Source: Lates calcarifer
Lineage: Eukaryota; Chordata; Actinopteri; Centropomidae
Assembly (NCBI RefSeq): GCF_001640805.2
Contig: NC_066850.1
Coordinates: 11,161,234 to 11,225,233 of the forward strand
Length of the DNA: 64,000 bases
Reading direction: 5' to 3'
Positions 38,630 through 45,480 of this stretch are shown here, piece by piece. The translations under genes and the position numbers were made by a program. The first letter of the stretch is position 1, and every line of letters begins with the position of its first letter. Below the pieces are notes generated by a model that was given only the letters and a program-made list of their open reading frames with translations, did no database searches and had not been told where the DNA came from.

Positions 38630-41600
38630 GCAGCCATCCCAGTAGGTATTGTGGTGGTAAGAGGAGACTGTGACCTGGAGACATGCAGACTTTATATTGA
38701 CAGATTACAAGAGGCAAGTCTTCTCCTTTATCCTCATCACTGTCATCATTATGATTATCACTTTAATTTTCCTCTTCCCCACCTCCATCTTTCTTTCTTT
38801 CTCCTCTTCATCATTATTTCATGATGCATGCGGCCTCATCACAGTTATTTATAGATGGATAAGCGACCGGCACCACTGGGAATGCAGAGCTGTTGTGTAG
38901 CTGTTGTGTCTCATGTCAGGGGCTGGGGAAACATTCACTAACCGAGTGGAAGTTCTTTTTTCCTGTATATGCTTTGGCTGTTTGTTAACCTTGAAACCTG
39001 TCTGCTGTGCTTGCTAGGATTTACACCAGGCGCCATCTACTGGCCACAGAGTGCACTATCAGGTATATGACTTTTGGGTGTCTTTCTGCAGGGAAAAGAG
39101 TTTATTAAAAGAGATTATTATTAGTTTTGACAGCCTTAGAAGCTATTTACTATGTATTTAAAATATCTAAATATCTTTTTACAATGCTTAAAATCTGTGC
39201 CATACAGTCATAATATTTGGGCAGTATTGAATAAAACAGAGATTCTTTAAAATTAGGAATTTCCCCACAAAAAAAGAAGCTACACACAGTAAATGAGCTG
39301 TAGGCTTTACAGACTGACACCCATGTTGAGTAACTTCCTTTCTGGCTCCCGTCCAAAACAACAATTGAATAATACACCGTCTCATTGTCCTGATTGTCTC
39401 CGTCTTGTTATTGTTTAAACACTCAAAAACAATACTAGAAGTAATTTCTCCCTCTGTCTACTTTCTCTTTCTTCTGATACTTCCCTTTGTGAGTCTATTG
39501 TCCAGTGAAGGTAAAGACCTAATTGTCTGTTGTTTTTTTTGTCTCTAGGATGAGAGCAGAGGTGTCCCCAGGACTAGCTCAGCCAGTCGACTCTCTCCCA
39601 ACTGGAGCTTCTTGGATTGTGAGTGGCTGAAACACTGACGGATGTTGACAGAAAATGAAATGTTTTTTTGTTTTTTTTTTAGATAAGGGATAGAGATAAA
39701 GACAGAAAAGATTTTTTACACCAAATAAGATCTCCATTCATGTAATTTTTTTATACTGTAAACAACCTTGGAGAAACAGAATAATTTCCATTGTTGCTGT
39801 CACTTCTGACTCTTCATCAAAAAAGTTGAATCAAACAGTCGTAGTAGCAGTCTACACTTTCATTTTCCACTCAGAAAACTCTCTCCACATCCAAAGCACA
39901 TATTTTTAGATCCTTTCTAAACTAAATATGTTCTCTGTTCTAAATTGGTACCTTTGTTTTGTTTTGTTTTAAAGCTTTTTTCTTAACATAGTAACAAAAA
40001 CCTTCAACAAAGGACATGATAGGCTGATAAGATTATTCAGCAAGGAGTTAAACTAGATAAATGAGATCAAATAATGTGTAAAATAATACATTATTGTCCA
40101 GGACATGATAAAAAAATACTCAGACATTCAGCCTATTGACATGCTTGTTTCTGCTCTACAGCCACATCAGCCGACCGCTTCTATCGTATTGACAAGGCTC
40201 AGGTAAACGCTGTGTACTTCCTTTTTTGGTGTTGGAATGGTTTGATTTAGACTGAGATGTTAATGTTTCTCAGCTCTGTGTTTACTGATTTTACCAGTGT
40301 GTGATCATGTTGTTGTTGTTGTTTTTAGGAGCACCTGCACTTTGTGACAGAGATTTGTCAGGATGAGGTTTTTATCCTGGACCACGAGGGACCTGTGGTG
40401 AACCAGGGGTCGTGCGCGGGTATGCCTGATCTGGTGGTGGAACCTACAGCTGGGTACGTTAGCAGACACACAGCAGATATAGGAGACATACACTGGTTTT
40501 TTAATCTTTATTTAACCCTAAATATTACTCACTATTACTCAAGACTCTTAATTAAATAAACAGAGTGATATTCATGTGCTTTGACTAAATATTATATAGA
40601 AAACCACTGAAACGATTCATCATGTGATAAATGGTTGATTATTTATCATTTAGCAAAAAGAAATTACAAATTAAGCTCATATATAAAGATGTGCTACTTT
40701 TCTCTGTTTTATATTGCAGAGTGAAATAAAAGCAGTGAAATAAAAGTTTTCTCTACATACATTTTAACTCCCTCTGTCATTTTTCTTCCCAGTGCTCCAC
40801 TGACACCTGAGGAACAAGGTATAACACAAACACTCACACTCCTTCTTTTAAGGTATAAAAATGTATTTGTTGTAATTTACCACATTTTATCTGTTTTGAA
40901 ACCAAAAGTGGAACTTTGGCAGAAAAATATCCTTCTTTATTTCCATGGGAATAGGTTGCACACAGGCAGAGGATGACTAGACATGCATCATTAAAGCTAA
41001 CTGTTGGTGTGTTTTTTCCTCTGTATAAAATATGAACAGATGTTGGCAGTTGGAGGGGCTTTTAAAAACAGGTTTCAGATCTTTTATATTGCCTCGCTCC
41101 AGCTTGTGAAGCTTATAACAAAACAGTCCTTGGACGTTCTCTAGAGACCAGCTCTGGAGCAGTTTAAGGATGTTTATTGTGACCTGGTTACTTTGTTCTC
41201 ATGTGTTTGTGATTCCCGGTACTCTCCAGATTAATGAACCTGTTTTTCCTCATCCAACATGTTGTTTTTGTTTGTCCACTTTCAGTTTTGTTAGCAAACC
41301 ACAAGCACAAGACCTGAAACAGTCGATTTAACACTGTCCACTCTCTGTGTTAGCAGCAGGAAGTGTGTCTGCTTTTCATGTCTCTTCATGTCTCTCTGTT
41401 TATAATTATGTGTTTCACTGTTCTGCTGGTCTTAAATTCATTTCTACAGAGTCATCAGTTTGGCTTTCTGTGCTTAAAATGACTCATAAAAACACAAAAT
41501 ATCACTTTGGAAACTTATTTATTTCTGAGATCCTTCTCTATAAATATAAATAAACACAAACACACTACACTACTACAGACATGTTGTTTTAGTTGAGGTC

Positions 41601-44087
41601 ATTCCTCTTAAGTGTTTTTTTATTTTGATACTAGGGGCACATTGATCTCCCCGGAGATAAGCTAATTATACTGTTACAAGGAAGTAACCTGAATCCTCAC
41701 CTGAATTCCTCACAAGTCAGTGGATTCGTAAGAAAGTGAAACACAAAGTTGAAGAGGCTGTAATATTCAGGAGGAGCTGTGTATCCATGGAAACTTGGAA
41801 AGTTTGTAGAAATCAGTCTGTCTCATTCCACATGATGACATGACGTCTTTGTGTGTTTACAGCTTTGTTGACGGCTGCCAGTTCCGGGGATCTTTCTATG
41901 GTAAAATCACACACACTGTCCAGGAATGTGTTGTTAAAACCAGTTATACCCAGTTTTATCTGCTGCTCTCTGCTGGGATTTATAGAGACTCAGTTAAAAC
42001 GGTCTTCAGGTTCATCATATAAAAACATGTAAATTAGTTCTGCTTCTCTCCTTCATAAGCTTTGTATTAAAGAGTAAGATCCTTTTTGTTTAACCAGAAA
42101 CATCACTATATATCACTACTAGACTCCACTGACAAAAACAATGGAGTGTGGTTTCAGAGCTTATTAACACCATTTTAGCTTTCTGTGAGCAAGGCAGAAG
42201 ATACAGATTAATTTACTATGATTTCTGAAAGCATCTTAATGTACAGCTTCTTAAGCTTAAGAATCATCTTAGCCTCGAGATGTTTTGAGGAGGGTAAGGT
42301 ATTACTCATATCTGTCTTTACATGTTAAACACCCTGAAGTTCCAAATAAGAGATTTCTTTGTATCTTGTCTTAAATAAAAAGAGGATGTATCTTCACTTC
42401 TGCTTTTTCTCTGAATCTTTGCAGCTGTCGGAGTGTGTGCGTCATGGCGTCAGCTTGTTGGTCAGAGACTCTGGAGGTTGTTCAGTGTTACACATAGCTG
42501 CTCAGAATGGACACACAGACCTGGTCAGCTACATCCTGCAACAGGGTGAGGATGATACTCTGGAGGAATTCATGTGTCAGATGCATGTAGCATTTAAAAA
42601 TAAGTCATTTTCATTATTGTAAACACAGCAGTCTCCAGAGTGTATTTTATATCATCTTTTTGCAAGACGTGTGCTGCACAAAACAGACAGTGTTGCTTTC
42701 TATTGAAGAAAAACCACTTTTAACATGTGCACATGCAGTTTACAGTGCAGCATGACAAACTTCACATAAAGGAGTCAATAATAACCTCAGTCCAGTTTCA
42801 TGCTGCACACAGTTTGAGTAGTTTTCTACGAACCATCAGAGCACAGAAAAGCTGGTGATGCTGCCGAGGAGTCAAACATCAGCTGCAGCTCTTCTTGCTT
42901 CATTTGTCTGTGCAGTATTTAAAGCAGCCACAGGAAAACCACTGAGGAAGAACAAAAAACCAAAATGATGAACAGCTTTGGTTGACACAAACCTCTGTAA
43001 CAAATTCACTGTTTATTGCGGCTGCTTCAGATTCTCCCTCTGAAGACTACTATGCAGACACATCCTGAATGTGTGTGAATACACTGAATGGCTGTTGCTC
43101 TAAAATGTCAGATAAAATGATTTAACAAACAGGGTCTGATTATGTGAAAACTTGACCGAAGAAGCAATGCAACACTTTCTGACAAAAAGGCCACCAACAA
43201 TAGCACATGGCTCTATTTGGTGTTCTATTTTAAAAAGCATGAAAACACTACTAGTACCACAAAATAAAAAAATCTTAACAAACATGTTATCTCTTGAATA
43301 AATGTGTATTTTCTTAAATCATCATTGTGTTTCTTCCTCCTCAGGCTCCAAAGTGCTTCTGGATTTGACAGACAAAGAGAAGTATGTTGGCTTCTTTTAA
43401 TTTCGATTCTCTGTGTAGGAAGATTTAATGCATGTATGCATGTTTTTTTAATATCAGATTATTGTTTAAAATGTCCTGGCAATGTGAAAAACTGTAGAAC
43501 AACAAGACATCAAAATCCTGCTTCATCTACCATGTGGTTTTTCGGGTTGTCCTTTCGTCCCATTCTCATCAACGCAATATCTCAGGAACGCTTTGAGGGA
43601 GTTTCTTTAAATTTAAAACAATCGTCCACTTAATCGACTCAAGAATTAATGGATTAGAGTTTGGTGGTGAAAGGTCAAAGGTCACTGTGACTCAAGAACT
43701 TATTCACTAATTATGACAATGAATGTCTAGTAAGATAAAATGATCCAGTGATAGCATTTTATATTCAAAAGTTTGCAGTATTCTGCAAAAACACCATAAC
43801 TCAGAATCAGAGGACAAACACTGATCTTGATGCTGACCTTGAATCTCTTCTGTGCTGCTGGGTTGAAGATGTGTGTGAAGCATCCATGTTTTTACTTGTA
43901 GCTTCTTCACACATACAAGTCTGGTCAGACATTGATGTAAACTGCAACCGCGAGGTGGTACTGCTAGTTTCAGTTGTTGTCTGCTTACATTTTGTTTGAC
44001 GTCAATGTGGTCAGGACTCTTCACCTGTAAAGTGCGATAAGTGGTTTTTACTTTGCACCATCTCAAAGATTATCCGATCACATGGAC

Positions 44088-44127
<40 letters not shown>

Positions 44128-45362
44128 GGGACACTGCCTTGCACAAAGCAGCCTCTGAGAAGCAGCACGCCGTGTGTCGATTGCTGGTTGAGGCCGGGGC
44201 GTCGCTCGAGAAGACCAACTTCCAAGTAAAAACACACCCAAGCAGATGTTGCACTACGACTCACACACTGCAGTGTTTTCCTGTTGAGTAATATCAAAAG
44301 TTGTTCACTGGCTTCCAGGGTGTGTCTCTGTCTGGCTTTGTAAAACAAAATCAACCTGATCTGTATGCAGGTACAGGATTTTGTTGTTGGAAAAACCCTG
44401 ATCTATTTCTGATCCATTTGTTTGTCAAAGCACTAGAAGAAATGTGAAAGAGGAAAGAGGAAAAAGCATAAAATAAATGAACAGCGAGAGAAAAGGAGAA
44501 AGTGTTGTACAGATTATTGCAGAGCCAGACAGCACTTGTGAGATTCCTCCATGTGATCACGTCAAGTTGCACGGAGCAGGAAGTCAGATACAGAGCATCT
44601 GAGGCCTGTAACTGTGAAGCAGGATTTAAGGTTAGCGAGGTAACATCAGGTTTTCAACTTACAACAGCAGCTCATTTCTTAGCGGGGCAAAGTGCTGTGG
44701 CAGCCTGATAGATATTTTTATAACTCTGTGGAATCATTTTGCTGTTCCAGTCTTTCCATATGTCCACAACAGAGCTTCTGACTAACAGAGAGAGAGTTTA
44801 CCACACTGAAGGATCACACACTTGCTATTATATCTTCATTTTGATAGAACAAAGATGCTTTTATCCACACACTGTTGAATATTTCCCACGATTATAAATG
44901 ATCATTTCATGCTCCTCTTCTTTTGAGCTGTGTTCCCTCCTGGTTTAGCTGTTGTACTGATACAATGTTCGATGGAGGTTATCACAAGCAAAGGCTGTTT
45001 AGTTTTACAGTCTCATATGTAGTAAATGTAAGTTGAATGTGTGTCACTGATGTAACTAGTTACAGCTCAAAGTAAAATATATTAAAAAGGTCTCAACAGG
45101 AATTAAATTTAACTTCAGGATTCCTGCACACACCCTGAGATTCACTATAAAATGGAGCAGCTCTACACTCACTATATATTTTACTGACTGTTTCATCATC
45201 CTGAGCATCTAGAAAAAATCATCACAGTGTGTTTGTGTTTGTCTCCATCAGGGGAAGACACCAGCGGACCAAGCAGAGGGAGACTCGGAGCTCGCCACCT
45301 ACCTGAGCGCCCAGCAACACGCTGCTTCTGCCACCCAGGAAGACTTAGAGACGGCAGTCTGA
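5978..45362 (+). CDS. dgki: Diacylglycerol kinase iota (type IV DGK), whole gene span over 33 constitutive coding exons plus one candidate cassette exon
   Basis: Phosphorylates diacylglycerol to phosphatidic acid with ATP, switching off DAG signalling to PKC and RasGRP; type IV enzymes shuttle between nucleus, cytoplasm and membrane. The exons join in phase with no internal stop, giving about 902 residues. Order: basic N-terminus 1-29; C1 domain about 72-130; C1 domain about 145-210; MARCKS-like basic segment about 228-249; catalytic DAGK domain about 262-400 with VNPKSGGNQ and GGDGT (326-330); accessory domain about 411-575; linker; ankyrin repeats about 765-870; C-terminal ETAV PDZ ligand. 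Iota is preferred over zeta because of [22 protein letters not shown] and MPDLVVE, which match remembered iota. Human iota is longer mainly through an N-terminal low-complexity region, so a further upstream first exon may lie outside the window. Exons are listed separately. Confidence 0.95.
6394..6446. repeat. TA microsatellite
   Basis: Nearly pure (TA)n with two ACA interruptions, in dgki intron 1. Confidence 0.9.
6961..7083 (+). repeat. LINE-like 3' tail
   Basis: Ends GGGACAAATAAAGTATTCTG then AATTGAGTTGA, a common tail of fish non-LTR retrotransposon copies. A similar tail occurs near 24316-24347. The limits are approximate. Confidence 0.35.
7762..7803. repeat. GT microsatellite
   Basis: About 21 GT units in dgki intron 1. 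Confidence 0.9.
8378..8705. repeat. Polypurine GA-rich tract
   Basis: About 330 bases made almost wholly of G and A on the + strand, rich in GGAGGA and GAGA. Low complexity, in dgki intron 1; open frames across it are artefacts. Confidence 0.85.
9190..9320 (+). repeat. Fragment of the 62789-63266 repeat family (dgki intron 1)
   Basis: GGACACAGGACGTCAGG, GAGACCCAGACGTCTGATGA, ATCCTTCATCTGATTTAAGA and TTGTAACGTTATAAAAAGTG match the later copy in order. Confidence 0.55.
11077..11476. repeat. Cluster of TG and CA microsatellites
   Basis: TG runs at 11077-11102 and 11213-11250, then a CA run at 11398-11476. The TG and CA runs are mutually complementary. In dgki intron 1. Confidence 0.9.
12735..12843 (+). 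CDS. dgki: dgki coding exon 2
   Basis: Acceptor ttttgcag, donor gtcaga (weak). Encodes [17 protein letters not shown]...[14 protein letters not shown], the conserved segment before the first C1 domain. Confidence 0.93.
15448..15610. repeat. Short TIR-like repeat (dgki intron 2)
   Basis: CTTAAAAGCATCTTAAGGCT with self-complementary AAGATG and CATCTTA patches. A similar stretch (AAAGCATCTTAATG, CTTAAGAATCATCTTAGCCT) is at about 42220-42280. Confidence 0.35.
16234..16329 (+). CDS. dgki: dgki coding exon 3, start of C1 domain 1
   Basis: Acceptor tctctgcag, donor gtgagt. Encodes [17 protein letters not shown] then [10 protein letters not shown], with the first zinc-binding His and Cys residues of C1-1. 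Confidence 0.95.
16914..17278. repeat. AT-rich fish TIR repeat (dgki intron 3)
   Basis: Starts AGAGCTGCAACTAACAG and ends CATTGCAGCTTTAGTGG, inverted relative to each other, with ATTGATTAACCGGC and TGACTAATTGATTATT inside. Diverged relatives occur near 6487-6700, 11574-11850 and 58790-58930. Confidence 0.5.
19958..20222 (+). repeat. L2-type LINE 3' tail fragment
   Basis: Starts ATCCATCCATCCATTATCTA, continues with GGAGCCTATTCAAGCTGACA and ends GAAGAACATGCAAACTT, the standard order of this very common fish repeat. Lies in dgki intron 3. Confidence 0.75.
20837..20911 (+). CDS. dgki: dgki coding exon 4, C1 domain 1
   Basis: Encodes [20 protein letters not shown] then EQLEK, with the Cys-x2-Cys and His/Cys ligands of C1-1. 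Donor gtatga. The acceptor is a tandem AAGAAG, so the exon can start at 20837 or 20840, with or without one lysine. Confidence 0.95.
21409..21465 (+). CDS. dgki: dgki coding exon 5, end of C1 domain 1
   Basis: Acceptor ctacccag, donor gtacgt. Encodes [19 protein letters not shown], nearly identical to remembered iota. Confidence 0.95.
21585..21650 (+). CDS. dgki: dgki coding exon 6, start of C1 domain 2
   Basis: Encodes [20 protein letters not shown] then GK; donor gtaagt. The acceptor is a tandem TAGCAG: using the first AG starts the exon at 21582 and adds a glutamine. The remembered human protein fits the shorter form. Confidence 0.95.
21744..21812 (+). CDS. dgki: dgki coding exon 7, C1 domain 2
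   Basis: Acceptor tttctgcag, donor gtaagt. Encodes [20 protein letters not shown] then KQA. The loop reads QKFFHS where remembered human iota and zeta have QKF-S/T-FHS, so one residue is absent in frame. Zinc ligands are retained. Confidence 0.95.
22685..23204. mobile_element. Terminal-inverted-repeat DNA element in dgki intron 7
   Basis: 16-bp TIRs, TAGGTGTTTTCAGGCC at 22685-22700 and GGTCTGAAAACACCTA at 23189-23204 (15/16 match). AAATGTT occurs next to both ends (22673-22679, 23204-23210), a possible target duplication. No transposase reading frame, so non-autonomous. Confidence 0.6.
23447..23563 (+). CDS. dgki: dgki coding exon 8, end of C1 domain 2
   Basis: Acceptor gttgcag, donor gtgtac. 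Encodes [20 protein letters not shown] then [19 protein letters not shown], the extended C1 region preceding the basic segment. Confidence 0.96.
23841..24042. repeat. Opposed CA and TG microsatellites before dgki exon 9
   Basis: CA run at about 23841-23877 and TG run at about 23979-24042, the latter ending 11 bases before exon 9. Complementary in the pre-mRNA. Confidence 0.9.
24053..24127 (+). CDS. dgki: dgki coding exon 9, MARCKS-like basic segment
   Basis: Acceptor gtaccccag directly after a GT repeat, donor gtaagt. Encodes [20 protein letters not shown] then KKGLD. In type IV DGKs this segment acts as a nuclear localisation signal controlled by PKC phosphorylation (family knowledge); the RTSFKRRTS serines fit that role. 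Confidence 0.95.
24956..25051 (+). CDS. dgki: dgki coding exon 10, start of catalytic domain
   Basis: Acceptor gtcctcag, donor gtgggt. Encodes [19 protein letters not shown] then [13 protein letters not shown], the phosphate-binding start of the DAGK catalytic fold. Confidence 0.96.
25518..25600 (+). CDS. dgki: dgki coding exon 11, catalytic domain
   Basis: Acceptor tctctgtag, donor gtaagt. Encodes [20 protein letters not shown] then SQGGLREA. The exon ends with two bases of the alanine codon completed by exon 12. Confidence 0.96.
26024..26084 (+). CDS. dgki: dgki coding exon 12, GGDGT nucleotide-binding motif
   Basis: Acceptor attgtcag, donor gtaaga. Encodes [20 protein letters not shown]; the GGDGT motif is the essential ATP-binding signature of diacylglycerol kinases. 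Confidence 0.97.
26155..26345 (+). repeat. Relative of the 50072-50727 element (dgki intron 12)
   Basis: Shares TATTACCCATGATCC and GGCTGGATATCAGAGATGAA followed by TTTTTAATGACTTCTAA with the intergenic element. Confidence 0.5.
26672..26785 (+). CDS. dgki: dgki coding exon 13, catalytic domain
   Basis: Acceptor atctgtag, donor gtgagt. Encodes [20 protein letters not shown] then [26 protein letters not shown] is a conserved catalytic-core motif. Confidence 0.97.
27756..28095. repeat. Polypyrimidine tract in dgki intron 13
   Basis: About 340 bases of CT-rich sequence (CCTTTCC-type units) with an internal C run near 27921-27932. Low complexity, not coding. Confidence 0.85.
28568..28693 (+). 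CDS. dgki: dgki coding exon 14, end of catalytic domain
   Basis: Acceptor tctctgcag, donor gtcaga (weak). Encodes [20 protein letters not shown] then [20 protein letters not shown] and QK. Confidence 0.96.
29882..29960 (+). CDS. dgki: dgki coding exon 15, start of accessory domain
   Basis: Acceptor gtcctcag, donor gttggt. Encodes [20 protein letters not shown] then EFHESR, invariant in type IV DGKs. Confidence 0.97.
30268..30323 (+). CDS. dgki: dgki coding exon 16, accessory domain
   Basis: Acceptor tttccag, donor gtgagt. Encodes [19 protein letters not shown], with the Glu codon split with exon 15. Confidence 0.97.
31246..31281. repeat. TG microsatellite before dgki exon 17
   Basis: About 18 TG units ending 40 bases before the exon 17 acceptor. 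Confidence 0.9.
31321..31383 (+). CDS. dgki: dgki coding exon 17, accessory domain
   Basis: Acceptor gcgtgtgcag lying 40 bases past a (TG) repeat, donor gtgagt. Encodes [20 protein letters not shown] then V. Confidence 0.97.
31753..32384 (+). repeat. Dispersed repeat, copy 1 (dgki intron 17)
   Basis: Begins TTAAAGGTGCTATGTGTAAG. Shares long colinear blocks with 47915-48536, such as CCTCTCATGTTGGAC, GGAGACAGCTCT, GCATCCTTTTCCAGATTTAT and AAGGGGACCTTGAG-type sequence. An inverted echo of its start lies near 32156-32180, suggesting a nested TIR element. Confidence 0.7.
32783..32856 (+). CDS. dgki: dgki coding exon 18, accessory domain
   Basis: Acceptor cttcctcag, donor gtaggt. Encodes [20 protein letters not shown] then LNIP and part of Arg. 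Confidence 0.97.
33252..33277. repeat. 26-base T run before dgki exon 19
   Basis: Uninterrupted T26 that doubles as the polypyrimidine tract of the exon 19 acceptor 22 bases downstream. Confidence 0.9.
33300..33411 (+). CDS. dgki: dgki coding exon 19, accessory domain
   Basis: Acceptor gtgtgtgtag following a 26-base T run, donor gtgaga. Encodes [20 protein letters not shown] then [17 protein letters not shown]. Confidence 0.97.
33504..33590 (+). CDS. dgki: dgki coding exon 20, accessory domain
   Basis: Acceptor gtccaccag, donor gtgagt. Encodes [20 protein letters not shown] then TTFKTVPVQ. Confidence 0.97.
33868..34345 (+). repeat. Diverged fish repeat, copy 1 (dgki intron 20)
   Basis: Contains TTTTGGTGGTCAGAGGTCAA, GGTTACTGTGACCTCA, AACTCAAGAATTAATT and GACACTGATCTTGACACTTT blocks in the same order as 43543-43975. 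A very common repeat in spiny-rayed fish, from memory. Confidence 0.65.
34652..34764 (+). CDS. dgki: dgki coding exon 21, end of accessory domain
   Basis: Acceptor tgcacatag, donor gtgagt. Encodes [20 protein letters not shown] then [17 protein letters not shown]. It ends with GA of an Asp codon that either the cassette exon or exon 23 can complete. Confidence 0.96.
35405..36007. repeat. Long polypyrimidine tract and GT repeat before the cassette exon
   Basis: About 570 bases dominated by TCTCCTC-type units (35405-35975), then a GT run (35979-36007) ending 9 bases before the candidate cassette exon. The long open frames here are low-complexity artefacts. Confidence 0.85.
36017..36079 (+). 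CDS. dgki: Candidate dgki cassette exon (21 codons, in frame)
   Basis: Acceptor ggccgtag after a (GT) repeat, donor gtaagt. Length is exactly 63 nt, and both flanking phases allow inclusion or skipping without changing frame. Inclusion inserts [20 protein letters not shown] then V between the accessory domain and the linker. The remembered human iota main isoform lacks this segment (exon 21 joins straight to the PDRLR exon). The polypyrimidine tract upstream is exceptionally long, suggesting regulated splicing; this is inference. Confidence 0.6.
36238..36420. mobile_element. Foldback element with 39-bp perfect inverted repeat (dgki cassette-to-exon 23 intron)
   Basis: Arms at 36260-36298 and 36363-36401 are exact reverse complements (start GTTTAACCAGAAACATCACT) around a 64-base spacer. 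A second, one-armed copy is at 42066-42128, so this is a mobile family. Confidence 0.75.
37935..38035 (+). CDS. dgki: dgki coding exon 23, linker
   Basis: Acceptor ttttctag, donor gtaaga. Encodes [20 protein letters not shown] then [13 protein letters not shown]. Splits codons on both sides consistently. Confidence 0.95.
38569..38628. repeat. (GT)30 microsatellite before dgki exon 24
   Basis: Sixty bases of pure GT, ending five bases before exon 24 (only ttgcag follows, whose t overlaps the end). Confidence 0.95.
38634..38713 (+). CDS. dgki: dgki coding exon 24, linker, with GC donor
   Basis: The acceptor ttgcag directly follows a 60-base GT repeat. Encodes [20 protein letters not shown] then YIDRLQE. 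The donor is GAG|gcaagt, a textbook non-canonical GC donor; the frame continues perfectly into exon 25. Confidence 0.94.
39018..39062 (+). CDS. dgki: dgki coding exon 25
   Basis: Acceptor cttgctag, donor gtatat. Encodes [15 protein letters not shown], matching remembered iota RVHYQ. Confidence 0.93.
39549..39618 (+). CDS. dgki: dgki coding exon 26
   Basis: Acceptor gtctctag, donor gtgagt. Encodes [20 protein letters not shown] then FLD. Confidence 0.94.
40162..40202 (+). CDS. dgki: dgki coding exon 27
   Basis: Acceptor ctctacag, donor gtaaac. Encodes [14 protein letters not shown], conserved in iota and zeta. Confidence 0.95.
40329..40453 (+). CDS. dgki: dgki coding exon 28
   Basis: Acceptor gtttttag, donor gtacgt. 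Encodes [20 protein letters not shown] then [20 protein letters not shown] and AG. MPDLVVE is iota-like. Confidence 0.95.
40793..40818 (+). CDS. dgki: dgki coding exon 29 (26-nt micro-exon)
   Basis: Acceptor cttcccag, donor gtataa. Completes Gly and adds APLTPEEQ. Very short but bounded by good sites, and it restores phase to exon 30. Confidence 0.8.
41863..41900 (+). CDS. dgki: dgki coding exon 30, start of ankyrin region
   Basis: Acceptor gtttacag, donor gtaaaa. Encodes [13 protein letters not shown], the first helix of the ankyrin region (iota: AILQAVIAGDLMK). Confidence 0.88.
42066..42128 (+). repeat. One-armed copy of the foldback element
   Basis: ATTAAAGAGTAAGATCC followed by the same GTTTAACCAGAAACATCACT arm as at 36238-36298, with few mismatches. 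The opposite arm is missing. Confidence 0.7.
42425..42545 (+). CDS. dgki: dgki coding exon 31, ankyrin repeats
   Basis: Acceptor tttgcag, donor gtgagg. Encodes [20 protein letters not shown] then [20 protein letters not shown], with typical ankyrin LHxAA and NGH motifs. Confidence 0.96.
43345..43381 (+). CDS. dgki: dgki coding exon 32, ankyrin region
   Basis: Acceptor ctcctcag, donor gtatgt. Encodes [12 protein letters not shown]; aligns with iota PSELLDMADSE. Confidence 0.92.
43543..43975 (+). repeat. Diverged fish repeat, copy 2 (dgki intron 32)
   Basis: Colinear with 33868-34345: TTTGGTGGTGAAAGGTCAAA, GGTCACTGTGACTCAAGAAC, ACACTGATCTTGATGCTGAC, AAGCATCCATG. Confidence 0.65.
44091..44123. 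repeat. TG microsatellite before dgki exon 33
   Basis: About 16 TG units running straight into the TAG acceptor of exon 33. Confidence 0.95.
44126..44225 (+). CDS. dgki: dgki coding exon 33, ankyrin repeat
   Basis: Acceptor tgtag directly abutting a 33-base TG repeat with no other pyrimidine tract; donor gtaaaa. Encodes [20 protein letters not shown] then [14 protein letters not shown]. Confidence 0.96.
45252..45362 (+). CDS. dgki: dgki last coding exon 34 with PDZ ligand and stop
   Basis: Acceptor tccatcag. Encodes [20 protein letters not shown] then [16 protein letters not shown] and TGA at 45360. The terminal ETAV is the class I PDZ ligand conserved in DGK iota and zeta. Confidence 0.97.
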   Translation, partial: GKTPADQAEGDSELATYLSAQQHAASATQEDLETAV

Positions 45363-45480
45363 GGCGCGCACACACAAACACAATCACACACTTCACACAC
45401 ACTCACTCCTGTCTCCCTGGACTCTGCAGACACTCGTAGTGGAGAAGAATCCGTGAGAGAAAACGTGTTAAAAAAATAAA
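45363..45480 (+). terminator. Proximal dgki 3' UTR with AATAAA
   Basis: A canonical AATAAA lies at 45475-45480, about 113 bases past the dgki stop, and could serve as a proximal polyadenylation signal. Several later AATAAA copies exist, so the true 3' end is not fixed. Confidence 0.4.

Noticed and set aside
43304..44066. Open frames of 109 and 119 codons
   Set aside because: They run through dgki exon 32 in the wrong frame and the dispersed repeat; no protein-like conservation.
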